The notes under the pieces were generated by a model that was given only the letters and a program-made list of their open reading frames with translations, had not been told where the DNA came from and made no database searches. Made by a program: the position numbers and the translations under genes. Below are positions 32,959 to 41,253 of a DNA stretch of 64,000 nt, one piece after another (the first letter of the stretch is position 1; each line of letters begins with the position of its first letter). This stretch comes from Changshengia sp963803165 (GTDB taxonomy: Bacteria; Chloroflexota; Dormibacteria; Aeolococcales; Aeolococcaceae), in contig CAWDLK010000003.1 in the NCBI GenBank assembly GCA_963803165.1, positions 62,001 to 126,000 on the forward strand, in the 5' to 3' direction.

Positions 32959-33477
32959 TCAGGGGGCGGCCGGGATGGAGACGCCCACGCCGCCGCGGGT
33001 CGTGCCGCCGAAGCGCGACTTCTCGACGGCGATGTCGAGCGGGGCCATGCGAGCCCGCATCTCCTCGGTGATCAGGCCCGCGGGCACCAGCCAGGAGACC
33101 TCGAACTCGAGCCCGTCGGGGTCCTGGGCGTAGAGGGCCTTGGTGGTGCCGTGGTCGGTCGATCCCACCAGGGCGCCGCGCTCGGCGAGGCGGGCGGAGA
33201 TGCGCTCCAACTCGTCCAGGGTGTCGACCTCCCAGGCGATGTGGTACAGGCCGACGGTGCTCCGGCCCGCGCCCGAGGGAGCGGCCCCCTGGCCGATGGT
33301 GAACAGCCCGAGATCGTGGTCATTGCTGCTGGCCGGCGCCTGCAGGAAGACCGCCCTCCCCCCCGACATCTCGAAGACGACCCGGAAGTCGAGGACCTCG
33401 CGATAGAAGGCGGCGGTCCGGGTGGCGTCCCGGACGTAGAGGACAGCGTGGTTCATCCGCGTGACGGGCATGGGCAC
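32959..33477 (-). CDS. VOC family (glyoxalase/dioxygenase-fold) protein
   Basis: A 172-residue protein with two beta-alpha-beta-beta-beta modules: MNHAVLYVRDATRTAAFYRE, LDFRVVFEMSGGRAVFLQAP, then LYHIAWEVDTLDELERISAR, and LYAQDPDGLEFEVSW. Candidate metal ligands are His in the first strand (NHAVLYV), His in LYHIAWEV and Glu in LEFEVSW, the classic H-H-E set. It could be an extradiol dioxygenase-like, lyase or resistance protein; substrate cannot be told. It acts in the cytosol. A second start (ATG two codons later) is equally good. Confidence 0.88.
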   Translation of the reverse strand: MPMPVTRMNHAVLYVRDATRTAAFYREVLDFRVVFEMSGGRAVFLQAPASSNDHDLGLFTIGQGAAPSGAGRSTVGLYHIAWEVDTLDELERISARLAERGALVGSTDHGTTKALYAQDPDGLEFEVSWLVPAGLITEEMRARMAPLDIAVEKSRFGGTTRGGVGVSIPAAP

Positions 33478-33561
33478 CTCCCATCGAATGGGTCCTGTGT
33501 GGCGGTGCCACCCAGCATAGAAACCCGGGCCGCTCCGGCGGCGCGGGGCTGAGCCGAGGCC

Positions 33562-33918
33562 TCAGGTGCCGGCCGGCAGGGGCCGGAGCACGCAGAACTC
33601 GTTGTCCTCCGGGTCGGCCATCACCGCCCAGGTGACCTCACCCTGGCCGATGTCCTTCTCGCGCGCGCCCAGCCCGGTCAGGCGAGCCACCTCGGCCGCC
33701 TGGTCGTCGGGCCGGAGGTCGAGGTGAAGCCGGTTCTTCGCAACCTTGGCGTCAGGAACCGTCTGGAAGAGGAGGTCTGGCACCCCCTCGCCGAGCTCCA
33801 CCCACCAGTCACCCTCCCCGTTCCCCTGCAGCTGCGTCTCGAAGACCGCGCTCCAGAAGCGCCCGACTCGCTCGGCGTCGTGGCAGTCGACCACCACGCA
33901 CTGCCAGCGCACCGCCAT
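33562..33918 (-). CDS. VOC family protein, glyoxalase_6 type
   Basis: A 118-residue protein: VRWQCVVVDCHDAERVGRFW, SAVFETQL, LLFQTVPDAKVAKNRLHLDL, and AVMADPEDNEFCVLRP. The K-N-R-x-H-x-D-L and D-P-E-x-N-E-F-C motifs mark the glyoxalase_6 subgroup common in actinobacteria. Its ATG overlaps the stop of the upstream cupin gene (TGATG type), so the two are translationally coupled. Function unknown; possibly a small-molecule binding or resistance protein. Confidence 0.88.
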   Translation of the reverse strand: MAVRWQCVVVDCHDAERVGRFWSAVFETQLQGNGEGDWWVELGEGVPDLLFQTVPDAKVAKNRLHLDLRPDDQAAEVARLTGLGAREKDIGQGEVTWAVMADPEDNEFCVLRPLPAGT

Positions 33919-34313
33919 CAGCCGGCGGAGGGGGTGGGGGGGTACTCGGCGTCTCCGACCTGCTCCTCCCAGTGCGTGCCCGGCTGCTGGATGGCGAGGT
34001 GGGCCAGCGGGTGATCGGCGGTAGCCCCGTGCCAGTGCCGCTCGCCGGGACCCGTCCACACGGTGTCGCCGGTCCCGATCCCCTCGGCCTCGCCACCGTC
34101 GCTCTGGACCCAGCCCTCACCCTCCAGGACGTGGAGCAGCTGCCCGCCCGGGTGACTGTGCCAGGCGGTCCGGGCTCCCGGCACGAAACGCACCCGGATC
34201 ATCTGCACCCCTCCCGGCTCGCGCGCCGGCGCCAGCTCGGTCATGGTCACCTCGCCGGTGAACCAATCCGCCCGTCCCGGCTGCCCGCGGCCGCCTGTGC
34301 GCGTGATCTCCAT
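33918..34313 (-). CDS. Cupin domain protein
   Basis: A 131-residue single-cupin protein from ATG 34311-34313 (MEITRTGGRGQPGRADWFTG). Cupin motif 1 is HSHPGGQLLHVLEGEGWVQS (His, His then Glu) and motif 2 is GERHWHGATADHPLAHLAI. It resembles YhhW/carboxymuconolactone-decarboxylase-associated cupins that bind a metal through the His residues. Coupled with the VOC gene downstream. Substrate not identifiable. Confidence 0.85.
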   Translation of the reverse strand: MEITRTGGRGQPGRADWFTGEVTMTELAPAREPGGVQMIRVRFVPGARTAWHSHPGGQLLHVLEGEGWVQSDGGEAEGIGTGDTVWTGPGERHWHGATADHPLAHLAIQQPGTHWEEQVGDAEYPPTPSAG

Positions 34314-34406
34314 GGCGATGCCTCCCGTCGTCACCGACTGCGCCTCCCATGTTCGCCCAACCGCCCGCGGCGCGGTGCCCCTCTCTGCCCTTCCCTCCCG
34401 GCGAGC

Positions 34407-36560
34407 TCAGGCGGTGGCCCCCTCCGGCTGCGCTTCCTCGATGCGATCGAGGCCGAGACGCCGGTGGAAGCCCGCGAGCCAGCTCGGCGCCCACCAGTTC
34501 CACCTCCCCAGGATCGCCATCAGCGAGGGGACCAGCAGGGCGCGGACCACGCTGACGTCGATCAGCACCGCCAGCGCCGCCCCCAACCCGATCTCCTTGA
34601 GCACCAGGGTGCTGGAGAGGACCAGGGCCCCGACCGCGATGCAGAAGAGGACCGCGGCCGAGGTCACCACCCGCCCCACCCGCTGCAGACCCAGGGCCAC
34701 CGCGTCACGCGTACGCAGCCCGGAGAGGTACCCCTCGCGGATGCGCCCGAGGAGGAAGACGCCGTAGTCCGTCGACAGGCCGAAGGCTAGGGCGCCGACC
34801 AGCACCGGCGTCTCGATGTTCACCCCTCCGTCCGAGGTGAAGCCCAGCACCCCGGAGAGGAATCCGTGCTGGAAGACCAGCACCAGCAGCCCCAGGGTGG
34901 CGCCGAGGGTGAGCGTGTTCATCAGCAGCGCCTTGACCGGGAGCACCACGGAGCCGGTCATCAGGAAGAGGATGACCAGGGTGGTGATCGCCAGCAGCAC
35001 GGCGGCGTCCGGCAGGTGGGCGGCAAGGGTGGACTCCTCGTCGGCGAAGTCCGCCGTGAAGCCGAAGGCGCGCACCTCCAGGCTGGTCGGGATGGCTCGC
35101 ACCCGGTCCAGGGTGCTCAGGGCCGGCGTTGAGATGGCCTGGCTCTCGAGCGTGGCGTCGACCTCCCACAGACTGGAGCTGATCCGGTCGGGAGGAGCCA
35201 CCGACCGCACCCCGGTGATCCGCGAGACCGCCGCGTCGTAGGCCTGCACCTGCGCGGTGACGGCGGCACCGCCGCTTACCACCAGCTCGAGCGGCGCGGC
35301 GCTGATGCCGTGGTAGGTCGCCGTGATCGCCCGGTCCACCTGGGTGGCCTGCAGGCTGGCGGGAAGCTCCTGGGTGCTGTAGCCGGTGAAGTGGACGGCC
35401 AGGGCCGGGATCCCGATCGCCAGGAGGGCCGCCGCCGCCAGCGGGGCCACCGCCATCCGCCAGCGCATGACCCAGCTGGCCAGCAATGACCAGAAGCCGC
35501 GGTCGGCGCCGCTCGGCGACGAGGCGCGGCGGCGCAGCACGGGGAACATGTCCACGCGGCGTCCCAGCAGGGCGAGGACGGCCGGGAGCAGGACCACCGC
35601 ATTGAGCGTGGAGCAGAGCGTGACCATCATCCCCGCCAGCCCCATCGACGAGAAGGCCGGGATGGGGAAGAGCAGCAGGGCGCCCAGGGCGGCGGTGACC
35701 GTGGCGGCGCTGAAGAGCACCGTCCGGCCCGCCGTGGCCAGGGTCCTCTCGAGCGCGGCCGGCGCGACTCCCAGGTGCGCCATCTCCTCGCGGAAGCGGG
35801 AGACGATCAGCAGGTTGAAATCGATGGAGAGCCCGATGCCCAGCGCGTAGACCAGGTTCAGCGAGTACACCGATACCGGGGTGAGGCTGGCCGCGACCAG
35901 CAGCAGGAGGGTGGTGAGGGCGATGCTGACCAGGGCGCCGAGCAGGGGCAGCAGCGCTGACACCACGCTGCCGAAGACCACCAGGAGCAGGACCAGCAGG
36001 ATCGGCAGGGCCACCGTCTCGGCGAAGCTCAGGTCCTTGAGGCTCTGGTCGCTGGCCTGGGCGTTGAGGGCGGTGGGACCGCCGAGGAGCACCCTGCCGT
36101 CCAGGGTGGGGTCGCTGTCGATGCTGGCCTGGAGGGCGTGGGTGGCGGTGTCCTCGTCGACCGTCCGCACCGTCGCCGTCACCAGGGCGGTGCGTCCGCT
36201 GTCGGAGATCAAGGCAGGCGTGCCCAGCGACCAGGCATCGGAGACCGCAACCACCTCCGGGCGGCTGCGGAGCAGGCGGACCGCGTCGGTGACCACCGCG
36301 GGGGCGGGGTCCGCGATGCTGGCGGCCGCAGGAAGGGTGACCAGCAGCTCGTAGCCCTCGTCCGGGTCGGCCCCGGTCGCCCGGAGCAGCTCAGCCCGGG
36401 CCTGGGCGCTCGCCGACGAGGGGTCGCTGTAGTCGGAGTTGCCGTTGGTCAGCTTCCCGGAGACGACTCCCGAGAGGGCGAAGCCGAGCACGGTGAGGCT
36501 GACGATCCCGACCAGGATGCGCCAGCGGTTGCCGATCACCAGGCGTGCCAATCGGGTCAT
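34407..36560 (-). CDS. MMPL family RND-type exporter
   Basis: A 717-residue transporter from ATG 36558-36560 (MTRLARLVIGNRWRILVG). Layout: one membrane helix, a ~150-residue extracytoplasmic domain, a five- to six-helix bundle (LPILLVLLLVVFGSVVSALL, YALGIGLSIDFNLLIVSRFR), a second extracytoplasmic domain after about residue 385, and a second bundle (FGLSTDYGVFLLGRIREGYL). The paired GLSIDF-NLL and GLSTDYGVF segments carry the Asp used for proton coupling. MMPL proteins export lipids or drugs. A divergent TetR gene with two operator copies between them probably controls it. Longer upstream frames overlap that regulator and are not real. Confidence 0.93.
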   Translation of the reverse strand: MTRLARLVIGNRWRILVGIVSLTVLGFALSGVVSGKLTNGNSDYSDPSSASAQARAELLRATGADPDEGYELLVTLPAAASIADPAPAVVTDAVRLLRSRPEVVAVSDAWSLGTPALISDSGRTALVTATVRTVDEDTATHALQASIDSDPTLDGRVLLGGPTALNAQASDQSLKDLSFAETVALPILLVLLLVVFGSVVSALLPLLGALVSIALTTLLLLVAASLTPVSVYSLNLVYALGIGLSIDFNLLIVSRFREEMAHLGVAPAALERTLATAGRTVLFSAATVTAALGALLLFPIPAFSSMGLAGMMVTLCSTLNAVVLLPAVLALLGRRVDMFPVLRRRASSPSGADRGFWSLLASWVMRWRMAVAPLAAAALLAIGIPALAVHFTGYSTQELPASLQATQVDRAITATYHGISAAPLELVVSGGAAVTAQVQAYDAAVSRITGVRSVAPPDRISSSLWEVDATLESQAISTPALSTLDRVRAIPTSLEVRAFGFTADFADEESTLAAHLPDAAVLLAITTLVILFLMTGSVVLPVKALLMNTLTLGATLGLLVLVFQHGFLSGVLGFTSDGGVNIETPVLVGALAFGLSTDYGVFLLGRIREGYLSGLRTRDAVALGLQRVGRVVTSAAVLFCIAVGALVLSSTLVLKEIGLGAALAVLIDVSVVRALLVPSLMAILGRWNWWAPSWLAGFHRRLGLDRIEEAQPEGATA

Positions 36561-36627
36561 CGAAGCTTCTCCCCGTCGTTGCTGATGGCAGCCGTCCGGC
36601 CTGCCGGGCGGCGGTGTCCTGGGCTCC

Positions 36628-36670
36628 CTTACGCCGTAAGTGGCGGTCGTCGTGTACCTTACACCGTAAG
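36628..36670. promoter_or_regulatory. Two TetR operators between MMPL and tetR genes
   Basis: CTTACGCCGTAAG (36628-36640) and CTTACACCGTAAG (36658-36670) are near-identical palindromes CTTAC-N3-GTAAG, exactly 30 bases apart (about three helical turns). They sit between the divergent exporter and TetR genes, so binding would repress both promoters. Confidence 0.75.
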
Positions 36671-36698
36671 CAAGCCCGGCGCAAGCCGGCGGCGCAAG

Positions 36699-37448
36699 AT
36701 GTGCGAACCGATGCCCCACCCGATCTCCTCGCCCCCACCACCGAGCCCCGTGGAGGCCGGCGCCCCCCGCCCCGCGGCCGGGCTCGGGGACGGCGAGCGT
36801 GCCGCGCTCAGCCCCCAGCGGATCCTCGACGCGGCCCTCGAGCTGGTCGACGCCGAGGGCCTGGAGGCGCTCTCGATGCGGCGGCTCGGTGCCCTGCTGG
36901 GCGTCGAGGCGATGAGCCTCTATCACCACTTCCCGAGCAAGTCGGCGCTCCTCGACGGCCTGGTGACCACGCTGCTCCGGCAGGTCCCGCTTCCCGACCC
37001 CGGCGACGCCCCCTGGGAGCAGGCGCTGCTGCGGGGCTTCACCGACTTCCGCCGGGTGATGCTCGCCCACCCCGGCGCCTTCCCCCTGGTCTCCTCCCGG
37101 CCGGCCAGCGACCCGGAGAGCCTCACCCCCATCGCCCGTGCCTTCGGGGTGCTCGCCGGCGCAGGCTTCAGCCCGAGCCAGGTCAAGTCGGCCTGGGGCG
37201 CCCTGCTCTCGTACGTGCTCGGCTACATCGACTGCGAGGTGACCGGGGTGGGCACGGCCGCCGAGAGCGGGGCGATGGCCGACCTCATCCGGGACCTGGA
37301 CGGGCTCGGCTTCGAGGCGCTCCGCGCGTCGTGGGTCGAGGCAGCTCTCCACGAGCGGACCAATGACGACGAGTTCGCCTGGGGCCTGGAAACGCTGCTC
37401 GCCGGGCTCCGCCTCCGCCTCGCGGAGAACGGACGGCAGCCCGCGTAG
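36699..37448 (+). CDS. TetR family transcriptional regulator
   Basis: A 249-residue regulator (ATG 36699; ATG 36711 also possible). A Pro-rich N-terminal extension (~40 residues) precedes the HTH: SPQRILDAALELVDAEGLEA, LSMRRLGALLGVEAMSLYHH, FPSKSALLDG. The C-terminal domain has the TetR_C (class with L-R-G-F-x-D-F-R) pattern, LLRGFTDFRRVMLAHPGAFP and GLETLLAGLRLRL. Divergent from the MMPL exporter gene with two palindromic operators in between. Expected to repress both and respond to an exported substrate. Confidence 0.92.
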   Translation: MCEPMPHPISSPPPPSPVEAGAPRPAAGLGDGERAALSPQRILDAALELVDAEGLEALSMRRLGALLGVEAMSLYHHFPSKSALLDGLVTTLLRQVPLPDPGDAPWEQALLRGFTDFRRVMLAHPGAFPLVSSRPASDPESLTPIARAFGVLAGAGFSPSQVKSAWGALLSYVLGYIDCEVTGVGTAAESGAMADLIRDLDGLGFEALRASWVEAALHERTNDDEFAWGLETLLAGLRLRLAENGRQPA

Positions 37449-37534
37449 CCTCAGCCGCCGCGACCCCCGGCGACCGGCCGCCGCGCCCGCCCGGCCCCTG
37501 ACGGCCAGGCCCACCGCCCGCTACACTGGCAAAC

Positions 37535-38224
37535 ATGCGTTCGCCAGTGGGCCCGCTCGACGCCGCCTACCCGGACAACCTGCGCCCCCTCGCCGGCGCG
37601 CCTCCGCTCTTCTGCCGGGGTGAGCTGCGGCCCGACGACGCCCGCAGCGTCGCGGTGGTGGGGACGCGCTCGCCGAGCCCCGAGGGGCTGACCCTGGCCC
37701 GGCGGCTCGCCGCAGAGCTGGCCCGGGGCGGGTTCACCGTGGTCTCGGGGCTCGCCCGCGGCCTCGACACCGCCGCCCACGCCGCCGCGCTCGAGGCCGG
37801 GGGACGCAGCATCGCGGTGCTGGGCTGCGGCATCGGCCGCGTCTATCCGCCGGAGAACGCCGGCCTCGCCGACCGCATCGCCGGGCGGGGTGCCGTGGTC
37901 TCGCAGCACCCGGGGGAGGCGCCGCCCTCCCCCGCGGCTCTTCGGGAGCGCAACCGGGTCATCGCCGGTCTGGTCCGCGCCGTGGTGGTGGTCGAGGCCG
38001 GCCCGACCTCGGGGGCTCGCATCGCGGCCCGCTGGGCGATGGCTCTCGGCCGGCCGCTCTGGATCACCCAGCTGGTGGCCGCAGAGCCGTGGGTCGGGGG
38101 GCTCCTCGCCCACTCCGGGGTCCACCTCGTCGGCGGCGGCGCGCAGGGGATCCTGGCCCAGCTCGCGGAGGACGGCTGCACCTCCCCCGTCCAGCTCGCG
38201 CTGCTGATGACGGCCCCGGGATGA
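37535..38224 (+). CDS. dprA: DNA-processing protein DprA, Rossmann-only form
   Basis: A 229-residue DprA/Smf protein: SVAVVGTRSPSPEGLTLARR, FTVVSGLARGLDTAAHAAAL, VLGCGIGRVYPPENAGLA, FPxRNRxIxGL-like RERNRVIAGLVRAVVVVEAG, and SGARIAARWAMALGRPLW. This is the Rossmann core that binds single-stranded DNA and loads RecA during transformation. The usual N-terminal SAM-like domain and C-terminal winged helix are missing, making it ~60-70 residues shorter than typical. Its stop overlaps the ComF-like gene start (ATGA), pointing to a competence or DNA-uptake operon. Confidence 0.88.
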   Translation: MRSPVGPLDAAYPDNLRPLAGAPPLFCRGELRPDDARSVAVVGTRSPSPEGLTLARRLAAELARGGFTVVSGLARGLDTAAHAAALEAGGRSIAVLGCGIGRVYPPENAGLADRIAGRGAVVSQHPGEAPPSPAALRERNRVIAGLVRAVVVVEAGPTSGARIAARWAMALGRPLWITQLVAAEPWVGGLLAHSGVHLVGGGAQGILAQLAEDGCTSPVQLALLMTAPG

Positions 38225-38880
38225 GCGGCTGCGGCGTCTGCGGGCGCCCGCTCGCGCCGGGCGCGGCCCGCTGCCGCAACCCCCTCTGCGCCAGCGCGTC
38301 CCGCTGGTTCCGCTGGAACGTCGCCGTCGCCGAGCGCAGCGGCCTGCTGGAGGAGGCGCTCAACGCCTACAAGTACCGAGGGGACCGGAGCCGGGCCTGC
38401 GTCTTCGGCGCCATGCTCGCCGGGTTCCTGGCCCAGCGCAGCCGGCTGGTCGACGGCTTCGACCTGGTGATCGCCAGCCCGACCTTCGTGGGGACGGGCG
38501 GTCGCGACTTCGACCACGTCCGGCTGATCCTGGCCGAGGCGGCGCGACGGTCGGCGCCCGGCGGCGGCGTGCGCTTCGACCTCGAGAGCCTCCCGGCCAT
38601 CGTCAAGACCGGCCCGACCCCGCGCCTCGCCGGCCGGGCCCACCGCGAGCGCCGCCGCATCGCCGAGGAGCGGCTCCGGCCCCTGCTCCGAGTCCCCGAT
38701 CCGCGGCGCACCGCGGGCGGTCGCATCCTGGTCTTCGACGACGTCTTCACCGACGGCCGCACCCTCGACGAGGTGGCCCGGGCGCTGCGTCTCCACGGCG
38801 GCGCCCGCGAGGTCTGTGGGATCGCCCTCTGCCGTCAGCCCTGGCGGGATCGCGCCAGCCTGGATGCCAGCGCCGCGTAG
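38221..38880 (+). CDS. ComF-like phosphoribosyltransferase
   Basis: A 219-residue protein. A short zinc-finger-like N-terminus (SGCGVCGRPLAPGAARCRNP, then LC) is followed by a phosphoribosyltransferase domain with LNAYKYRGDR and the PRPP-binding motif ILVFDDVFTDGRTLDEVARA. The arrangement is that of ComF, a protein of unknown enzymatic role required for DNA uptake in transformable bacteria. It overlaps dprA, the other classical competence gene. The HERRRIAEE segment before the PRPP loop fits the family. Not all ComF-like proteins serve competence, so the role is inferred from context. Confidence 0.82.
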   Translation: MSGCGVCGRPLAPGAARCRNPLCASASRWFRWNVAVAERSGLLEEALNAYKYRGDRSRACVFGAMLAGFLAQRSRLVDGFDLVIASPTFVGTGGRDFDHVRLILAEAARRSAPGGGVRFDLESLPAIVKTGPTPRLAGRAHRERRRIAEERLRPLLRVPDPRRTAGGRILVFDDVFTDGRTLDEVARALRLHGGAREVCGIALCRQPWRDRASLDASAA

Positions 38881-38892
38881 CAGACTCGCGCG

Positions 38893-39492
38893 ATGGCCCT
38901 CAGCGCCCGCGACCGGGACGTCCTGGGCTACGCCGTGCGCCACGGCATGGTCACCGCCGATCAGCTCGGCGCCCGCTTCTTCGCCTCCACCCCGTCGGCG
39001 CGCCGACGGCTGCGCACCCTCGGCGCGGCCGGGTTGGTGATCAGCGACCGGGTGCTCCTCACCCTGCCCGCGGTGGTGCGCGCCACACCTGCGGGTGCGC
39101 GCCTGGCGGGCTGCGACCTCCTTCGCCAGGCCCGCGAGGCGCGTGTCGCCGCGGTGGTCAGCACCCAGCAGCTTCCCGACCCGCGCACCGCCCACGCGCT
39201 GCGCGGCGCCCTGCTCGGCGCGGGGTTGCTCATCGCCCACCGCATCGGACCCGACGATGCCGACGCGGTGGCCCGCGTGATCGGCACCGAGCGCGCGGTG
39301 CAGGTCACCCGCACCCTGGGTGAGGAGGGCTCGCCCCCGCGCCGCTCGGTCCGCTCCGTCGACCGCTTCGCCGTCGACCCCAACGTGATGAAGCAGCTCG
39401 CCACCGGGGAGGCGGTGGTGCTGAGCGTCGCGAGCGTTCGCAGGGTGGCCATCGTGCGCGTGCTCCGGCCGGTGATCGCCGAGGCGGTGTGA
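38893..39492 (+). CDS. Winged-helix, replication-relaxation-like protein
   Basis: A 199-residue protein. The N-terminus ARDRDVLGYAVRHGMVTADQ, LGARFFASTPSARRRLRTLG, AAGLVISDRV is a winged helix like that of replication-relaxation (MobC-like) proteins, which are often plasmid- or ICE-linked. The rest (ALLGAGLLIAHRIGPDDADA, VARVIGTERAVQVTRTLGEE) is a second alpha/beta region I cannot place. It follows the ComF-like gene by 12 bases and overlaps the next gene by four (GTGA), so it is part of the same transcript. Function unknown. Confidence 0.65.
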   Translation: MALSARDRDVLGYAVRHGMVTADQLGARFFASTPSARRRLRTLGAAGLVISDRVLLTLPAVVRATPAGARLAGCDLLRQAREARVAAVVSTQQLPDPRTAHALRGALLGAGLLIAHRIGPDDADAVARVIGTERAVQVTRTLGEEGSPPRRSVRSVDRFAVDPNVMKQLATGEAVVLSVASVRRVAIVRVLRPVIAEAV

Positions 39493-40556
39493 GCGCGCTG
39501 CCCCTCTCCACCGCGACGCCGGCGAGAGCCCACCTCGCCGGACGACCGTGCCGGCGGGCATCCGCCGCCGGCTGGCTGGCTGCCGGGCTGCGCCGCCGCG
39601 GAGCCGCCTCGGCCGTCAGCCTCGTCTGTGCGTGGTCGGGCGTCTGGCTGGCGGTCTGGCTGCTGGTCGCCGACGCCGTGACCGGAGCGCTGCTCTCCGC
39701 CCTCGGTGACGCGGTCAGCACGGCCCTGGTCGGGGGCGGCGGGACGGGGCCGGGTGGGGCGGCGCTCTCGGTAGCGGGTGGCGCGCTGAGCGGCGCGGCG
39801 GCCGGGCTCTGGTCCAGCGTCACCGGCCTGGTGGTGGACGAGCCCCTCCAGTTTCTCACCGCCCTGCTCGCGGGGCTCGTGGTGTCGCTGGCGCTGATCG
39901 GCCTGACCGTGGCGCTGGAGCCGTGGGTGCTCCGCGCGCGCGGCTGCCGGCGCCCGAGCCGGCGCGAGGCCGCCCGGATCGCGCCGCTGCTGGAGGCGGC
40001 CGCTGCCGGCCTGGGGCTGGACGCCCTCCCCCTGCTGCTGATCGACGACGGCGACAACCTCCGGGTCCGCGCCCACGCCCGCCACCTCGTCGTCGGCCGC
40101 AGCCTCCTCGAGGAGATCGGCGAGGGCCCGGCCGGCGACGCCGCCCTGGAGGCGGTGCTCGGCCACGGGCTCCACCACTGGGCGGTGGGCGACGGCGTCG
40201 GGCTCCTCGCGGTGCAGTGCTTCGGCCTCCCGCTGGTGCTCCTCTACGACGCCGGCTGCTGGCTGGCGCAGCGGGGGAGCCCGTTCGTCGCGGTGGCCGG
40301 CTGGGCCGTGCTCTGGCCGGCGTGGCTGCTGGTCCGGCTGATCCTCGAGCCGGTGGTCACCCTGGGCTCGCGGAGGCAGGAGTACGAGGCCGACGCCGCC
40401 GTCGCGGCCGCCGGCCAGGGGGAGGCGCTCCACCGCGCCCTGAGCCTGCTCGGCGAGCTGGAGCCGGGCCGGTCGGGCTGGGCCCGGGTGATCGCGGCCA
40501 CGCATCCGCCGCTCGAGCTGCGGCTCGAGGCGCTGGAGCCGGGACCGGAGGGGTAG
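39489..40556 (+). CDS. M48-like membrane protein with degenerate HExxH
   Basis: A 355-residue membrane protein. About four helices occur: two in the first ~150 residues, including LVSLALIGLTVAL-type, and two around 240-275. A cytosolic region resembles M48 peptidases: LLIDDGDNLRVRAHARHLVV, LEAVLGHGLHHWAVGDG, then RRQEYEADAAVAAAG and IAATHPPLELRLEALE. The zinc motif reads HGLHH where M48 has HExxH: the catalytic Glu codon is GGG (Gly). The downstream E-Y-E-A-D metal ligand and T-H-P-P motif are intact. It is therefore probably a pseudo-protease or scaffold, last in the dprA operon, not an active peptidase. Start is GTG 39489 in overlap. Confidence 0.75.
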   Translation: MSALPLSTATPARAHLAGRPCRRASAAGWLAAGLRRRGAASAVSLVCAWSGVWLAVWLLVADAVTGALLSALGDAVSTALVGGGGTGPGGAALSVAGGALSGAAAGLWSSVTGLVVDEPLQFLTALLAGLVVSLALIGLTVALEPWVLRARGCRRPSRREAARIAPLLEAAAAGLGLDALPLLLIDDGDNLRVRAHARHLVVGRSLLEEIGEGPAGDAALEAVLGHGLHHWAVGDGVGLLAVQCFGLPLVLLYDAGCWLAQRGSPFVAVAGWAVLWPAWLLVRLILEPVVTLGSRRQEYEADAAVAAAGQGEALHRALSLLGELEPGRSGWARVIAATHPPLELRLEALEPGPEG

Positions 40557-40569
40557 CGGCGGGAGCGGC

Positions 40570-41253
40570 TCAGCTCCTGAGGTCCACCAGGTCGACGCCC
40601 GAGGTGGTGACCACCTGCAGCGCGGCGAGCCGGCCGGCGCCGATGCCGGTGGCCCCGACGATGTCCACGCCACCCGTGTAGCCGACCTTCCAGGTCCCGG
40701 CCACCTGCTCCGACCCGTCCTGGGCGACCGCCACCAGCTGGCACTGGTCCCCAGGGGTGACCCCGGAGACGTCGAGGCGGATGGAGGTCCCCCAGGGCTC
40801 GGCGTAGAGCTCGGCGCTGGCGCTCACCCCGGTGCCGGGATCACTGCCCGAGAGCCGGGCGGCGACCACCGCCGCGGGCGCCGCCGGAGCCGGGCGGGTG
40901 GCCACCAGGACGCCCACCGCGGCCCCCAGGGCCACGACGGCGACCGCGCCGGTCGCCATCACGAGGCGCAGGCGCAGGCGGCGCCTGCGGCGCTGCCGGG
41001 CCAGCTCGGCCAGGGTCCTGGCCACCAGCGACGGCCGCGCCGGAGCGGGAGCCGCTGCGGTCGCGGCGGCGAGCCACTCGGTGCGCGGCACCCGCCCGAG
41101 CGTGGGCGTGAGCTGGGCCAGCGCGGCCAGCTCCCCCCGGCAGTCCACGCAGCCCGCCAGGTGGCCCTCGACCTCGGCGCGCTCCTCCGGGTCGAGGGCG
41201 CCGAGCACGTAGGCGCCCAGGGCGATCCGCCGCTCACCACACGAGCTGTTCAT
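40570..41253 (-). CDS. Anti-sigma factor, RskA-like with zinc finger
   Basis: A 227-residue membrane protein. The N-terminal zf-HC2 domain has the conserved H-x3-C-x2-C: GALDPEERAEVEGHLAGCVD, CRGELAAL. One membrane helix (VMATGAVAVVALGAAVGVLV) follows, then an extracytoplasmic RskA/DUF-like domain (ELYAEPWGTSIRLDVSGVTP, GDQCQLVAVAQDG, GTWKVGYTGGVDIVG). It sequesters the ECF sigma factor encoded just upstream, with which it overlaps by four bases (ATGA). Signal is expected from outside the membrane, usually through regulated proteolysis. Confidence 0.88.
   Translation of the reverse strand: MNSSCGERRIALGAYVLGALDPEERAEVEGHLAGCVDCRGELAALAQLTPTLGRVPRTEWLAAATAAAPAPARPSLVARTLAELARQRRRRRLRLRLVMATGAVAVVALGAAVGVLVATRPAPAAPAAVVAARLSGSDPGTGVSASAELYAEPWGTSIRLDVSGVTPGDQCQLVAVAQDGSEQVAGTWKVGYTGGVDIVGATGIGAGRLAALQVVTTSGVDLVDLRS

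Noticed and set aside
34407..37514. 1035-codon minus-strand frame including the MMPL gene
   Set aside because: The upstream part is antisense to the TetR gene and crosses the operators; the family N-terminus starts at 36560.
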